64,000 nt of DNA from an uncultured Shewanella sp. (GTDB lineage Bacteria > Pseudomonadota > Gammaproteobacteria > Enterobacterales > Shewanellaceae), in NCBI RefSeq assembly GCF_947495455.1, contig NZ_CANLZC010000004.1:28189-92188 (forward strand), written 5' to 3'. Below the pieces are notes generated by a model. It saw nothing but the letters and a program-made list of their open reading frames with translations, ran no database searches and was not told the origin of the DNA. Position 1 is the first letter of the stretch; every line of letters starts with the position of its first letter. Below are positions 24,155 to 33,338 of this stretch, piece after piece. A program made the translations under genes and the position numbers.

Positions 24155-25180
24155 ATGCCCCCATTTTACCGCATCACTTATCTTCTCAACTTAATATTAA
24201 AATCGAGTTTATTGCTATTATCTTACCTACTATTTTTTAGTCCTCCGCTCCTTGCAAACGCATTAAACCCTAAAAAAGAGATAAACATCAATAAACCTGC
24301 TAATCATTACGAAACTTACGGTGTACATAATAATCTCGGCTGTAATAAAGATAATGCATACTGCCTCGCTCCTCGTTCTAGAAATGCGCCTAGCAACCCT
24401 GTTCTTCCATTAGAATGGATCAGTGACTGGGTTATGTTTAGAGTGAAAAAAGGTTACAAAGATAATCCTCCACCTTACACAAACCCACCTTCAACATTGG
24501 ATCCTGAAGATTACAGTGTTTCCTATGGAACCACTTTCTATGACGCTAACTACTTGCCACTACATGGGGACGGAATTGGCGCCATGATGGTGCATTATGA
24601 TAAATACTGCTTACCTATTTTTCCCATTGCAGATAATAATTACACATGCAGCTTTATTTCCTTAGGTAACAAAACCTACTTTCTAACCTATCAACATAAT
24701 AGACCTAAATACATGCCTGCTTGTTGTTTATTCTCCTCCAATCATCACGCAATGCGTCCCGATTTTGTCAAACATTTAAACTATGATTTTTTACGCAGCA
24801 AGCAACTTAATCATTCAGTTTTGGTGTATTCAAGACAACAGTTAACCATGCATGGACAAGTACTTTTTGGATTCGCCTTTAACAAAGCGGTCTCACCCGA
24901 CGCATTTAACATGCCAGGATACCAGCACCCTCACTCCTACTTTTTCTCGGGCGACTTTAATACTGCGAACGCTCCCATAGTCAGTCAGAACTACACCAGT
25001 TTTAGAACCGAGAAACCCGATCCAGAACACACCTGGGAACGTGTATCTAGGATGTGTCCAGTCACGCCTAAGCCTTGCCAGCTTTTTAATTATTCAAGTT
25101 TGTTAAAAACAGATGAAAATCAATTAAAAATACTGCCAGCAGGTTCTGGCTGGGACAAAATTAAATCCGAAACTAATTGA
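24155..25180 (+). CDS. Unrecognised exported protein
   Basis: The ATG at 24155 has AAGGAAG just upstream and gives a 341-residue product with a clear signal peptide (ILKSSLLLLSYLLFFSPPLLANA, cleavage near residue 38); an earlier ATG would bury it. The mature part is rich in aromatic residues, Asn and Pro, with about nine cysteines (for example NLGCNKDNAYCLAP, YNYTC-like and MPACCLF stretches), suggesting a disulfide-bonded periplasmic or secreted protein. No family recognised. It follows the EboA-like gene by 290 bp, so it may or may not share its function. Confidence 0.6.
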   Translation: MPPFYRITYLLNLILKSSLLLLSYLLFFSPPLLANALNPKKEININKPANHYETYGVHNNLGCNKDNAYCLAPRSRNAPSNPVLPLEWISDWVMFRVKKGYKDNPPPYTNPPSTLDPEDYSVSYGTTFYDANYLPLHGDGIGAMMVHYDKYCLPIFPIADNNYTCSFISLGNKTYFLTYQHNRPKYMPACCLFSSNHHAMRPDFVKHLNYDFLRSKQLNHSVLVYSRQQLTMHGQVLFGFAFNKAVSPDAFNMPGYQHPHSYFFSGDFNTANAPIVSQNYTSFRTEKPDPEHTWERVSRMCPVTPKPCQLFNYSSLLKTDENQLKILPAGSGWDKIKSETN

Positions 25181-25343
25181 TGCTAATTATTAATAAGGAT
25201 CTCTATTGTTGTGGACGCTTTCATTCAAAAAGTCCTTACTTGCTGTTTTGATTCTCATCATAAAGTCGCACATTAATTGTTCTAAAACATAGATAAAATG
25301 CAACATAAACCTGACTTAAAAAAGCCATGTAAAGGGATAAATT

Positions 25344-25553
25344 ATGAATAAAATTATTGTTTATTTAGCGCTTGCCATCATTATTGTTTGTGTTTTATCA
25401 CTGATTTTCTCCCCTCAACATTCTACACAAACCACCTCAAATACCCCCAGCCCCTTTCCCAATAACGCACCTCATTCATCAGAAGGCGCAATGACCAACT
25501 TCAATCAATATATCCCCCTGATACTTCAAGATGCCTGTTTTCGAAATGCGTAA
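25344..25553 (+). CDS. Short membrane-anchored protein, C-terminus formed by a MITE relic
   Basis: This 69-residue frame begins with a membrane anchor (MNKIIVYLALAIIIVCVLSL) followed by a Ser/Thr/Pro/Asn-rich stretch. AAGGGAT precedes the ATG. The last 15 or so codons (from about 25509) lie inside a decayed MITE copy, so the frame may be a truncated older gene or a chance fusion. Function unknown. Confidence 0.4.
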   Translation: MNKIIVYLALAIIIVCVLSLIFSPQHSTQTTSNTPSPFPNNAPHSSEGAMTNFNQYIPLILQDACFRNA

Positions 25554-25715
25554 AAATGCCTCATTCAAGGCGTGCTCTTTTTAAAGATAAAGGGAACGAA
25601 ACGCTTAACATCAAATGAGATAACGCAAGGTAGAAGTCGGTGCTTTTATACTGTGTTATTAAGCATCGGCTTAACCGGCTTAAAATGACTAGCCTCAATG
25701 TTCAAGCTGACCATT
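25509..25715 (+). repeat. Decayed copy of the MITE seen at 35782-36050
   Basis: TATCCCCCTGATACTTCAAG matches the terminal repeat TATACCCGTGATACTTGAAG of the intact element. Further matches follow in order: TTCAAGGCGT, GATAACGC..GTAGAAGTCGGTG against GATACAACGCAGAAGTAGGTG, TTTTATACTG(T/C)GTTATT, and AATGACTAG(C/G)C. The right terminal repeat is missing. Confidence 0.65.
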
Positions 25716-25827
25716 AAAAAGTCATCTTCTATTGGAGCATATCCCTCTCCTCAAAATAATGTTAACATAATTGTAACGCTATATTTTTACGATAAAAATT
25801 AAATCAATCGCATCAAGGAGTCAGATT

Positions 25828-26427
25828 TTGATTGAAGCAATCATCACTCTAATCACCACAACAGCCTTATTACTCGGCTCTCCAGGTCCTGCACCACTTG
25901 CGTTAGCCGCAACTGGCGCGACACATGGCATTAAGAAAGGCACGCCCTTTTTAATCGGTATTCTACTGGGTTTATCCTTTGCCATTGTTGGAGCCACTTT
26001 GGGACTCACCACACTTTTTTCTTACTGGCCTGAACTACAATGGAGCATGCAATTACTTAGCGCCTTCTACCTTACTTATGTTGCCTTTAAAATTGCCACT
26101 GCACCAATCACCTCACCACTTAACACGACAAAGGAGTCGACACCTTTATTAAGTGACGGGTTTATTTTAAACCTGCTCAATCCAAAAGCTTATGTTGCAT
26201 TTTTGGCTATTTTCTCCCAGTTCATTCTCCCCTTCTCCAATGAGGCTCATTCCTATATCGCCACGGGCATCGTCTGCTTAATAGTCGCAGCGATTGTCGA
26301 TACATTATGGTTATGCTTTGGCGGGCTGTTACGTCCTCTTTTTAGTCACCCTATACAAGCAAGAATATTAAGAGTCACTTTTGCTATTCTCATGATACTT
26401 ACCGTTATTTGGACCTTCATAACCTAA
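25828..26427 (+). CDS. LysE-family amino acid exporter (TTG start)
   Basis: This 199-residue membrane protein has about six hydrophobic segments and the LysE/RhtB opening LLLGSPGPAPLALAATGATH. The middle LLNPKAYVAFLAIFSQF is also typical. Members export amino acids or small metabolites. The start is a TTG: AAGGAG lies seven bases upstream at 25815-25820 and there is no suitable ATG. It stands alone between a MITE relic and the beta-lactamase operon; the substrate is not predictable. Confidence 0.8.
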   Translation: MIEAIITLITTTALLLGSPGPAPLALAATGATHGIKKGTPFLIGILLGLSFAIVGATLGLTTLFSYWPELQWSMQLLSAFYLTYVAFKIATAPITSPLNTTKESTPLLSDGFILNLLNPKAYVAFLAIFSQFILPFSNEAHSYIATGIVCLIVAAIVDTLWLCFGGLLRPLFSHPIQARILRVTFAILMILTVIWTFIT

Positions 26428-26571
26428 TAAACCTGAAGTGAAGGTAAAAAGAAATGCGACTCAATTCATTTTATTGACATATTCTATCTTCATATCACCT
26501 TTATTAAATAATGCATATTGAATTTAAAATATGCTCTAATGCCTCATATAACACTCTCTCTTTGGCCCTAT

Positions 26572-27522
26572 ATGGAATTACAAAAAACCATCACTCTCTG
26601 CCTATTTAGTGTATATTTGCTATCAGTGACGCCACTAATGTCATATGCCAACCCCGCTATAAAGGCACCACACACCAACACGACACTCACGCAGCATTCA
26701 ATCGACGTACAAGTAATGCAAAAACTACTCGCCCTTGAAAACCAATATGGCGGCCGCATTGGTCTGTCTTTAATGAATACTCAGAATAATAGTGCTATTC
26801 ATTACCGTGCCTCTGAACGTTTTCCATTAGCCAGTACCTTCAAAGTCATGGCAGTCGCGGCCATGTTAAAAGAAAGTGAGTCTCAGCCTCAATTATTAGC
26901 AAAAAAGATTGCCTATACAGAACAAGAAGTGAAAGATTCTGGCTATGCGCCTATCACCTCGAAACATTTAAAAACAGGGATGACCATTGAGGCTTTATGC
27001 GCCGCAGCGCTTCAATTTAGTGATAACGCTGCAGTAAATTTATTGATGCAACAACTGGGCGGCCCTGATGAGGTGACCGCATTTGCACGTCATATAGGAG
27101 ACACACAATTTAATCTCACTCGCTGGGAGCCACAACTTAATCTTGTCTACCCAGGAGAAACGCAAGACACAACAACGCCCAATGCTATGTCCTTAAGCCT
27201 GCAAAAATTAGTCTTAGGTGATATATTGCAAAAACCACAAAGAGATAAACTCAAAAACTGGCTCATTAATAATACAACAGGCGACACAAAAATTCGTGCC
27301 ATGGTACCAAGCACTTGGATCATTGGTGACAAAACCGGTAGCGGTCGTTTTGGCGCCACGAATGACATTGCAGTACTCTGGCCACCTAAATATAACCCTT
27401 TCATACTCAGTGTATATTATGTACAACAAGACATTGATGCTAAAAACAACAACAAGATAATACGAGAAGTGACCCGCAGCTTACTCGATATTATCAATAT
27501 CAATGAGGAAAACAGTAAATGA
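26572..27522 (+). CDS. Class A beta-lactamase
   Basis: The 316-residue product from the ATG at 26572 has a signal peptide (residues 1-26, ending SYANP). All class A motifs are present: STFK at 88-91 (nucleophile serine), SDN at 150-152, WEPQLN at 185-190 (catalytic Glu) and KTG at 254-256. It should hydrolyse penicillins and perhaps early cephalosporins in the periplasm. An upstream TTG would add 18 residues before the signal peptide. The end overlaps the peptidase gene by ATGA, so both are translated together. No AmpR/BlaI-type regulator is adjacent. Confidence 0.9.
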   Translation: MELQKTITLCLFSVYLLSVTPLMSYANPAIKAPHTNTTLTQHSIDVQVMQKLLALENQYGGRIGLSLMNTQNNSAIHYRASERFPLASTFKVMAVAAMLKESESQPQLLAKKIAYTEQEVKDSGYAPITSKHLKTGMTIEALCAAALQFSDNAAVNLLMQQLGGPDEVTAFARHIGDTQFNLTRWEPQLNLVYPGETQDTTTPNAMSLSLQKLVLGDILQKPQRDKLKNWLINNTTGDTKIRAMVPSTWIIGDKTGSGRFGATNDIAVLWPPKYNPFILSVYYVQQDIDAKNNNKIIREVTRSLLDIININEENSK

Positions 27523-28442
27523 ACACTTTATCGTCTCAATGGGGAGCAAAAGAAAAAAGCGCTTGGTTAGCAACACAAACAATAAAACGTGCATACCGTG
27601 AGCAGGTCATCAATCAAATTCATGCACTGGACAAGCAATTCACCATCAAACAATATGGTGCACTATCCTATGATGCAAACCGGTATCCACTTTATGTGGT
27701 AACCAGTCCCCATTGGCATAAAGACAAGCCAATATTACTCATAACCGGTGGTGTTCACGGCTACGAAACCAGTGGAGTACATGGCGCCCTTAGTTTTCTC
27801 AAGCAAAAAACCCTCGATTATAGTCAAGAGTTTAATATCATTGTCGCCCCTTGTATTAGTCCATGGGGGTACGAAACCATTAATCGATGGAATCCTTTTG
27901 CCGTTGACCCTAACCGTTCATTCTATCCCGTCGACAACAAACAGGGCATTAACCATGAAGCCGAAGAGTCCCGTTTATTCATGCAATACTTAGCTGGTAT
28001 TGAACAACCCATTCTGATGCACATTGATTTACATGAAACAACAAACACAGACAACACAGTATTTAGGCCTGCGCTTGCGGCAAGGGATGGCAAACCCCAA
28101 AAAACATGGAATATCCCTGATGGTTTTTACTTAGTCGGCGACAGTAATAACCCTCAAGATGCTTTTCAAAAAGCAATCATTGATAGGGTGCAACAGGTCA
28201 CTCATATTGCACCTGCAGATAATGAAAACAAACTAATTGGTGAACCACTGTCACAATGGGGTGTCATCAATTACCCCACTCAAGCATTAGGACTGTGCAG
28301 TGGCGTAACAAACGCTAAATACACCTCCACCACAGAGGTTTATCCCGACAGCCCAAACGTCACCGATGCCCTATGTGTTAAAGCACAAGTCGCGGCCATT
28401 ACCGCCGGCATAGATTATCTTATCGAACATGAGGTAAAGTGA
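27519..28442 (+). CDS. M14-type zinc metallopeptidase / aspartoacylase-like hydrolase
   Basis: This 307-residue protein has the M14/succinylglutamate desuccinylase zinc site: H80 and E83 in GGVHGYETSG and a later His in MHIDLHETTN (about 168-172). ISPWGYETINRWNPF and DPNRSF match substrate-binding segments of the fold. No signal peptide is seen, so it is probably cytosolic. The ATG overlaps the beta-lactamase stop, which suggests a role on cell-wall peptides (compare MpaA) or on ring-opened beta-lactam products; both are inferences. Confidence 0.7.
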   Translation: MNTLSSQWGAKEKSAWLATQTIKRAYREQVINQIHALDKQFTIKQYGALSYDANRYPLYVVTSPHWHKDKPILLITGGVHGYETSGVHGALSFLKQKTLDYSQEFNIIVAPCISPWGYETINRWNPFAVDPNRSFYPVDNKQGINHEAEESRLFMQYLAGIEQPILMHIDLHETTNTDNTVFRPALAARDGKPQKTWNIPDGFYLVGDSNNPQDAFQKAIIDRVQQVTHIAPADNENKLIGEPLSQWGVINYPTQALGLCSGVTNAKYTSTTEVYPDSPNVTDALCVKAQVAAITAGIDYLIEHEVK

Positions 28443-28455
28443 TTAAAGAAACAAA

Positions 28456-28503
28456 TACCATCAAGATATGACAAAATGAAGACTTGATGGTATCACGGGT
28501 ATA
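28456..28503. repeat. Hairpin with MITE-like end TATCACGGGTATA
   Basis: TACCATCAAG and CTTGATGGTA pair perfectly (28456-28465 and 28483-28492), followed by TCACGGGTATA, the last bases of the MITE terminal repeat. It lies between the convergent peptidase and alr genes and may act as a terminator. An inverted copy of the 13-mer is at 29644-29656, on the other side of alr. Confidence 0.5.
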
Positions 28504-28518
28504 AAAAGCATAGCCTCT

Positions 28519-29595
28519 TTAATCTAGGCATACCGCCACTCTTGGCGTCAATTTAGTCACTAATTCATAAGCAATAGTGCCAATATGTTCAGCCACCACC
28601 TCAACAGGTAGCTCAGCCCCCCATAATACCGCTTCATCGCCAACTTGATCCCTAGCATCAATGCCTAAATCAACACTGAGCATATCCATTGATACCCGCC
28701 CGACAATGGGCACTAATCGTCCATTAATCCAAACTGGCGTTCCCTCTGGAGCATTTCTAGGATAACCATCACCATAGCCAATGGCCACGATCCCTAATCG
28801 AGTATCTTTCTTAGCCTGCCAATGACTGCCATACCCCACCGGCTCACCTGCTTTATGCGTGCGCACAGCAATCAATCTAGAAACCAAATCCATTGCAGGA
28901 AGCAAACCATGATTACGGCCTAAATCACCTGTCACTGGTGACACACCATACAAAGCTATCCCCGCTCGAACCCAATCGGCTTGGGTTTCTTTCCAATAAA
29001 GCGTCCCCGCAGAGTTCGCCAAGCTACGATGTCCGGGTAAATCACGAGTGAGTCCAGAAAACATTTCAAACTGAGCCGATGTCATCGGATTATCAGGCTC
29101 ATCAGCACAGGCAAAGTGTGTCATTAAATGAACAGGTTTTGCTACATTTTCACATTGCATTAAACGCTCATATATTAAGCCAAACTCTTCTGGCATAAAA
29201 CCTAATCTATGCATGCCTGAATCAATTTTTAACCAAACCTGTACAGGCGAAGGAAGCATCACTTGTTCTAGCATATCCAGTTGAGAACTGTGATGAACAA
29301 CCGTTTCAATATCATGCTCAATGAGCTTATAAAGATCTTCTGTTCGAAATACACCTTCAAGCAGTAATAATTTCGCTTTAACACCGCCAGAACGAAGGAC
29401 TAGCGCTTCTTCAAGACGCGCTAAACCAAAACCATCTGCTGTGTCTAGACAATTTGCAACATTCAGTAATCCATGCCCATATCCATTGGCTTTAACCACA
29501 GCCATAACCTGACTGTTAGGTGCTATTTCACACAACCTTTTCATGTTATGTTGTAAAGCAGAACGACTAATTTCAGCGCGTGGAAAAGGTTTCAA
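28519..29595 (-). CDS. alr: Alanine racemase
   Basis: This 358-residue PLP enzyme makes D-alanine for peptidoglycan. The PLP lysine sits in [11 protein letters not shown] near residue 34. The C-terminal catalytic tyrosine region is [10 protein letters not shown], and [12 protein letters not shown] is the usual motif of the C-terminal domain. It lies downstream of dnaB on the same strand, the conserved dnaB-alr order of many gammaproteobacteria. Confidence 0.95.
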   Translation of the reverse strand: MKPFPRAEISRSALQHNMKRLCEIAPNSQVMAVVKANGYGHGLLNVANCLDTADGFGLARLEEALVLRSGGVKAKLLLLEGVFRTEDLYKLIEHDIETVVHHSSQLDMLEQVMLPSPVQVWLKIDSGMHRLGFMPEEFGLIYERLMQCENVAKPVHLMTHFACADEPDNPMTSAQFEMFSGLTRDLPGHRSLANSAGTLYWKETQADWVRAGIALYGVSPVTGDLGRNHGLLPAMDLVSRLIAVRTHKAGEPVGYGSHWQAKKDTRLGIVAIGYGDGYPRNAPEGTPVWINGRLVPIVGRVSMDMLSVDLGIDARDQVGDEAVLWGAELPVEVVAEHIGTIAYELVTKLTPRVAVCLD

Positions 29596-29643
29596 ACGAT
29601 CACCTAATTTTTATCTTTTAATTATAAGTTAGCACTATGCATC

Positions 29644-29656
29644 TATACCCGTGATA
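29644..29656 (+). repeat. Solo MITE-like end TATACCCGTGATA
   Basis: The 13-mer is identical to the outer part of the MITE terminal repeat and inverted relative to the one at 28491-28503. It lies between dnaB and alr. Confidence 0.5.
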
Positions 29657-29729
29657 CATTCGAGTCTCTTCGTATCGATGACATACTTTAACCCAAGGAA
29701 GATGCATGAATATTGAATGAAGAACGAAA

Positions 29730-31136
29730 CTAATCTTCTTCAAATTGTGGCCCCGCATAATTATCAAATCTTGAAAATTGCCCTTGAAACGTCAAACGCA
29801 CTCGCCCAATGGGGCCATTACGTTGTTTACCAATAATAATTTCTGCTGTACCTTTATCTTCAGAATCATCATTATACACTTCGTCTCGATAGATAAACAT
29901 AATTAAGTCTGCATCTTGCTCAATCGCGCCTGATTCACGTAAGTCAGAGTTGACGGGGCGCTTATCAGCACGTTGCTCCAATGAGCGGTTAAGCTGAGAC
30001 AATGCAATCACTGGAATTTCCAATTCTTTGGCTAATGCTTTCAATGAACGAGAAATTTCTGAAATCTCTAAGGTACGATTATCTTTCAATGCGGGAACTT
30101 GCATCAATTGCAAATAATCAATCATGATCATCGACAAGCCTCCATACTCACGCGCAACACGCCGCGCACGACTTCTGACTTCTGTCGGCGTTAAACCTGA
30201 ACTATCATCAATATACATTTTGCCTTGATCAAGCATGATCCCCATAGTGGATGATACACGAGCCCAATCATCATCGTCGAGTTGGCCTGTACGAATTTTG
30301 GTTTGATCCACTCGGCCAAGCGATGCCAACATACGCATCATAATTTGCTCCGAAGGCATCTCTAAACTAAAAATCAGTACAGGTTTATCTTCATGCAGTG
30401 CTGCTTGCTCACATAAGTTCATTGCAAAAGTGGTCTTTCCCATCGAAGGACGCGCCGCAACAATCACAAGATCCCCAGATTGAAAACCTGCAGTCATACC
30501 ATCAAGATCACCAAAGCCACTCGATACCCCTGTCACCCCACTAGTAGGGTTATTGTATAACTCTTCTATTTTGTCGACAGTTTTCTCTAAAATAGTTTTA
30601 ATGCCTTCAGGACCTTCATTGGCATTAGCTCTTTGCTCAGCAATTTTAAAAACCTTGGTTTCAGCTAAATCAAGCAGCTCTCCAGAATTACGGCCTTCTG
30701 GATTAAATCCAGCATCCGCTATCTCATTTGCCACTTTAATCATATCTCTAACAACGGCTCTTTCCCTGACAATATCAGCATAAGAGTGAATATTACCTGC
30801 ACTAGGAGTATTCTTAGCAATTTCACCTATATAGGCAAAACCACCGACATCCTCTAACAAGTCTTCTAATTCCAACTGCTCTGCAACTGTAATTAAATCA
30901 ATAGGCTGACCCGCACTCACTAAGGCTTCCATTGCGCCAAAAATCATTCCATGAGCACGAGAGTAAAAATCCTCTTTGACTATCGCTTCAGCCACTTTAT
31001 CCCATGCATCAGCATCAAGCATAAGCCCACCTAATACCGATTGTTCAGCTTCAATCGAATGGGGTGGCATCTTTAATGCGTCCATTTGTAGATCGCGAAT
31101 AGGGGCTTTTGCCTTAAAGGCACCTTGTTGTGACAT
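29730..31136 (-). CDS. dnaB: Replicative DNA helicase
   Basis: This 468-residue hexameric helicase has an N-terminal DnaB domain (PPHSIEAEQSVLGGLML) and a RecA-like motor domain with Walker A ARPSMGKTTFAMN, Walker B MIMIDYLQLMQ and the arginine-finger segment SDLRESGAIEQDADLI. The start at 31136 (MSQQGAFKAK) is favoured because GGAG lies four to five bases upstream; the longer reading begins with residues not seen in the family. Confidence 0.95.
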   Translation of the reverse strand: MSQQGAFKAKAPIRDLQMDALKMPPHSIEAEQSVLGGLMLDADAWDKVAEAIVKEDFYSRAHGMIFGAMEALVSAGQPIDLITVAEQLELEDLLEDVGGFAYIGEIAKNTPSAGNIHSYADIVRERAVVRDMIKVANEIADAGFNPEGRNSGELLDLAETKVFKIAEQRANANEGPEGIKTILEKTVDKIEELYNNPTSGVTGVSSGFGDLDGMTAGFQSGDLVIVAARPSMGKTTFAMNLCEQAALHEDKPVLIFSLEMPSEQIMMRMLASLGRVDQTKIRTGQLDDDDWARVSSTMGIMLDQGKMYIDDSSGLTPTEVRSRARRVAREYGGLSMIMIDYLQLMQVPALKDNRTLEISEISRSLKALAKELEIPVIALSQLNRSLEQRADKRPVNSDLRESGAIEQDADLIMFIYRDEVYNDDSEDKGTAEIIIGKQRNGPIGRVRLTFQGQFSRFDNYAGPQFEED

Positions 31137-31514
31137 TGATTCTCCAAAATACAGCAAACATGCAAAACATGATGTAATAAGCGCTTAAAAACGATAAATT
31201 ATAGGCAATATTTCATGACTAAATACCATGGGAACAATCGATATTGGAATGAAAAATACAGGCTCCAACTCAGCAATATTGCCTCTGTAGCGCATTAAGC
31301 AGCTGCTATTGTACAGCCTGTTGGCTCGGCGCCCAAGGCTTAAGTTAATATAGCGGTTTTTAAGTTCAAGAAAATTTATCGAAAAAAGCATTAAAGGAAG
31401 ATAAAGAAGAATAAAATAAGTGATTAACAATATAAACAAAAGCTGACGCCTTGAGGTTGAGAATTCAGCCTCAAGTACGACACAAAATTATGTTCATCAA
31501 TTGATCACAGAAGG
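31137..31514. other. 378-bp stretch between dnaB and the LuxR-type gene
   Basis: No supported gene. An 84-codon frame on the minus strand is low-complexity and lacks a ribosome site, so it is not accepted. The dnaB promoter should lie here; no clear box was picked out. Confidence 0.5.
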
Positions 31515-32183
31515 CTAGCTTACATTCAGTTCAAATTGACTTTGATGAGATTGAGCCCAGCGCAATAATTCCACACGATTGCGAGATTGAGTTTTTCTAA
31601 AAATAGAAGAAATATGAGCTTTAACGGTATGCTCACTAATACATAGTCGATGCGCTATTTCTTTATTTCTCGCCCCACTTGACACTAAATGAATGATCGT
31701 TCTCTCTCTGCTTGTTAACATTTGAAGCATCACAACCGTATCTTGTAATGCATTTTGTCCGCCATCAAGTCGCCGTATGAGTTGACTGAAAGTTTGACTC
31801 AATAACACTCTATCAAACCAAAGCTCACCTTCAAGCATTTTTCTCAGTGCACTTAATAATAAATCCATTCCCTGATCAGCATACAAGATGCCTTTTATTC
31901 CCAATAACAATGCAGATTCAGCTTCTATCGTTCCCCTCTCAACTTGATACAAAGCAACTGGATATTGAGAAACTAATTGCGAAGCCAGCAGAGGAATGCC
32001 TTTACTGTCCATCGCAGCGCCTTTTTGTGAAATAAGGCAGAAGCCTTGACTAGCATTATCAGCAGATAATTCTGAAACTTGTTTGACGACCCGTGTTTTA
32101 AAACCAATTGATTCGGCCAATATAGCCAAATGACATGGCGCAGCCAATTGATGAATAAACACTAACTCATCGATTTTACCCAT
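31515..32183 (-). CDS. LuxR-family regulator, CsgD-like
   Basis: This 222-residue protein has an N-terminal receiver-like region without the usual acidic phosphorylation site (LAILAESIGFKTRVV, then FCLISQKGAAMD) and a C-terminal LuxR helix-turn-helix: LTSRERTIIHLVSSGARNKE, then LCISEHTVKAHISSIF. That is the layout of CsgD, master regulator of curli. Its place just downstream of csgG on the same strand supports a role in controlling curli or biofilm genes. Confidence 0.75.
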   Translation of the reverse strand: MGKIDELVFIHQLAAPCHLAILAESIGFKTRVVKQVSELSADNASQGFCLISQKGAAMDSKGIPLLASQLVSQYPVALYQVERGTIEAESALLLGIKGILYADQGMDLLLSALRKMLEGELWFDRVLLSQTFSQLIRRLDGGQNALQDTVVMLQMLTSRERTIIHLVSSGARNKEIAHRLCISEHTVKAHISSIFRKTQSRNRVELLRWAQSHQSQFELNVS

Positions 32184-32528
32184 AGGATTGTTCTCCCTGA
32201 AAGTTTATCGCTGATCAAACTCACCTCCTGATTGATCAGTATTTGCTCTAGCCTAACAATAGGATTAGCTCGCCTCAAACAACCAAGACACAACATTAAT
32301 ATAACATTTAGCATTAAATTACTAGTAAAGTCTTCAATAACTGTCAAAGAGAGGAAAAAATGAAAATGCATCAGATAAAAACCAAAAATGTGATTATTTT
32401 TAATCTTTTTTTATAAATAATAAGGAATAAGCAGAATAAAATAAATAGGCGAGATAACGATAAATGTGAAAAAACTGAGATTAGACACAGTTTTTTCACC
32501 GAAAAGTTAACATTATGTATAATCAGAC
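32184..32528. other. 345-bp gap between csgG and the CsgD-like gene
   Basis: Non-coding and very AT-rich. It holds the csg terminator at 32466-32499 and must contain the promoter of the regulator gene. No other structure was recognised. Confidence 0.5.
32466..32499. terminator. Strong hairpin after csgG
   Basis: GTGAAAAAACTG and CAGTTTTTTCAC form a perfect 12-bp stem around a 10-base loop, 30 bp after the csgG stop. The stem carries its own T-runs on both strands. It separates csgEFG from the downstream regulator. Confidence 0.8.
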
Positions 32529-33332
32529 TTAAGAAGCAGTGAGTTTTTGACTCGCGTCCTTAGCCGTCACATTTAATGGACTCCAATAGCCCAATTCAGT
32601 CCCTTTTTCAATCAATTCAACCACCGCAAGCTCAATGGCTTGCAATACACAAAATTGTACAGGTTCATTGGTTGTATAACCGATTTCGGCTTCAGCTAAT
32701 CGATTTAAACTGGTATATCGAAATAATCCTGCACGCATTTCTTGAGAGTATACGCGTTTTGTCGTGGACACTGACATCATCACTTTTCCCGTATGAACAT
32801 CAACGGCTCTTAAATAAATGGTGATTTGATCTTCACGATATAATTCTGATGCACCAATCCCATAATACTCGACTCCAGCTCCTCCCGTACTGGTATTCGT
32901 TTCATAACTAATAATCCCTCCCTCAAGCAACAAACGTGCATCGGTTAAATGAGGAACTTCAGCAGGTTTAGATTTGACGACTTGCTTTTTGATAATTTTT
33001 CTTTCTGTTAATAAGTTTTGTAACCCTTCGCGTTCAACCGGTGAGAACCACTTTGAATCCAACAGGGTTTGCACTAACATTGAAGTCGCTCCCTGAGTTA
33101 CTGCGGTTGAAAATGAACTGACATTTTGTTGCGGTTTATACTGGCCCGTTTGATCACGAAAAGAATACACAGCAACAGGTATTGGGTATTTAGGCTTAGG
33201 TTTGCTCTGCAAGGCTTTCATTGTATCACTAACAGTATTCAACTCTGCTGGCGTCACATTTAACATTGGCTTTGGAAAAAGGCTACAACCTGACAAACAC
33301 AGTAAACCGATAAAGGGAAGTATTTTTTTCAT
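32529..33332 (-). CDS. csgG: Curli secretion channel lipoprotein CsgG
   Basis: This 267-residue outer membrane lipoprotein forms the nonameric curli secretion pore. The lipobox LCLSGC places the lipid cysteine at 16. Family segments include PIPVAVYSFRDQTGQYKPQ, SSFSTAVTQGATSMLVQTLL, and YYGIGASELYREDQITIYLR. It is the last of three closely packed genes csgE-csgF-csgG. Confidence 0.95.
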   Translation of the reverse strand: MKKILPFIGLLCLSGCSLFPKPMLNVTPAELNTVSDTMKALQSKPKPKYPIPVAVYSFRDQTGQYKPQQNVSSFSTAVTQGATSMLVQTLLDSKWFSPVEREGLQNLLTERKIIKKQVVKSKPAEVPHLTDARLLLEGGIISYETNTSTGGAGVEYYGIGASELYREDQITIYLRAVDVHTGKVMMSVSTTKRVYSQEMRAGLFRYTSLNRLAEAEIGYTTNEPVQFCVLQAIELAVVELIEKGTELGYWSPLNVTAKDASQKLTAS

Positions 33333-33338
33333 TATTAT

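Noticed and set aside
31185..31439. 84-codon minus-strand frame between dnaB and the LuxR-type gene
   Set aside because: Low-complexity hydrophobic start, no ribosome site and no protein-like pattern; most likely a chance frame in AT-rich DNA.
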